Source of the DNA: Amycolatopsis thermalba
Lineage (GTDB): Bacteria; Actinomycetota; Actinomycetes; Mycobacteriales; Pseudonocardiaceae
NCBI RefSeq assembly: GCF_003385215.1
Contig: NZ_PQHW01000010.1
Span: 1 to 64,000 of the forward strand
Length of the DNA stretch: 64,000 bases
Direction: 5' to 3'
Shown here: piece by piece, positions 63,772 through 64,000 of the stretch
How the letters are laid out: each line of letters starts with the position of its first letter
How positions within the stretch are numbered: the first letter of the stretch is position 1
Translations under genes and position numbers: made by a program
The notes under the pieces: generated by a model
Databases searched by the model: none
Seen by the model: the letters and a program-made list of their open reading frames with translations, nothing else
Told to the model about the DNA's origin: nothing

Positions 63772-63887
63772 GATCGATCCCTTCAGATGGCGCCCGGCTC
63801 CCTGAAATCCCGTTCGTCGGGCTCCGCCGTGCGCCGAACTGGTCCCCGGTCGTCCCCGGCATCGGGGCTGGCAGGATGCCCGGCGTG

Positions 63888-64000
63888 TCAGGCAGCTGTC
63901 AGGCGGTGGAACTGACTGCCGTGGAAGACCAGCGGCGCCGTCCGCGGATCTGCGCGCATGCCATGGATCAGGAGCAGAACGATGTCGTGGTCTCCCGCGG
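63888..64000 (-). CDS. Flavin reductase, C-terminal end (partial at window edge)
   Basis: The last 36 codons on the minus strand read AGDHDIVLLLIHGMRADPRT, then APLVFHGSQFHRL and a stop. They align with the end of the reductase at 8734 (AAGDHTVVLLEVNDL ... APLVFHGSRFRRL). The gene continues beyond the window. It lies 116 bp upstream of the RibB-like/riboflavin kinase gene, reproducing the pair at 8734-7616. Confidence 0.85.
   Translation of the reverse strand, partial: AGDHDIVLLLIHGMRADPRTAPLVFHGSQFHRLTAA

Overview
The window is very GC-rich. It uses GTG starts often, chains genes by 4-base ATGA/GTGA or TGATG overlaps, and is dominated by TetR regulators, acyl-CoA dehydrogenases, crotonases, SDRs and luciferase-like (LLM) oxidoreductases. 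This points to an actinomycete, most likely a Pseudonocardiaceae-type soil organism (Amycolatopsis or a relative); that placement is inference. I saw no rRNA, tRNA or CRISPR. Nearly everything is peripheral acyl-CoA catabolism, mixed with many decayed genes and transposase remnants, so it reads as an accessory catabolic region that has been rearranged repeatedly.

Layout. 0-5 kb: IS256 and IS3 remnants, then a TetR gene divergent from an acyl-CoA dehydrogenase / APH-like (frameshifted) / SDR operon, then an IS481 scrap. 5.1-11.4 kb: a monooxygenase-like ABM gene facing a seven-gene minus-strand operon (crotonase, acyl-CoA dehydrogenase, flavin reductase, degenerate RibBA-like protein, second acyl-CoA dehydrogenase, two MaoC subunits). 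11.4-20 kb: an AcoR/NtrC-like regulator without sigma54 signature, a TetR gene, a plus-strand CoA ligase/Nudix/alcohol dehydrogenase/SDR set, then MaoC, SDR and LLM pseudogenes around an esterase. 20.6-27.2 kb: beta-oxidation and valine-type genes (3-hydroxyacyl-CoA dehydrogenase, acyl-CoA dehydrogenase, 3-hydroxyisobutyryl-CoA hydrolase, crotonase; facing them a PaaG-like isomerase and thiolase). 27.4-32.2 kb: IS256 remnant, then bioF, bioA (with an internal TAG), bioB and a divergent BioQ-like repressor. 33.1-46.6 kb: an eleven-gene minus-strand operon resembling acyclic-terpene (Atu) or branched acyl-CoA catabolism: AtuA-like protein, three-part biotin-dependent carboxylase, crotonase, two CoA ligases, nitronate-monooxygenase-like protein, F420-type LLM protein, hydrolase and a mycofactocin-type SDR. 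46.7-52.3 kb: SDR, TetR, the second AcoR-like regulator, and flavin reductase and aldehyde dehydrogenase pseudogenes. 52.4-59.8 kb: LLM, SDR and a HyuA/HyuB/84-residue set related to acetone/acetophenone carboxylases and hydantoinases, with a divergent TetR gene. 60.1-64 kb: SDR, metallo-beta-lactamase-fold hydrolase, decayed sequence, a RibB-like/riboflavin kinase fusion, and the end of another flavin reductase.

Two patterns link the pieces. First, a 17-bp dyad of form TGTNGC-N5-GCNACA recurs at seven places (11351, 13995, 17088, 18495, 20047, 53711, 62260), mostly upstream of catabolic genes. The two AcoR-like regulators share an almost identical Fis-type recognition helix, so I infer one regulon. 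Second, a flavin reductase followed by a RibB-type protein that has lost its catalytic acidic cluster occurs twice: once fused to a degenerate GTP cyclohydrolase II domain and once to an apparently intact riboflavin kinase domain. I infer a reduced-flavin supply or flavin-handling module for flavin-dependent oxygenases such as the LLM proteins. It is the best candidate for an undescribed system here.
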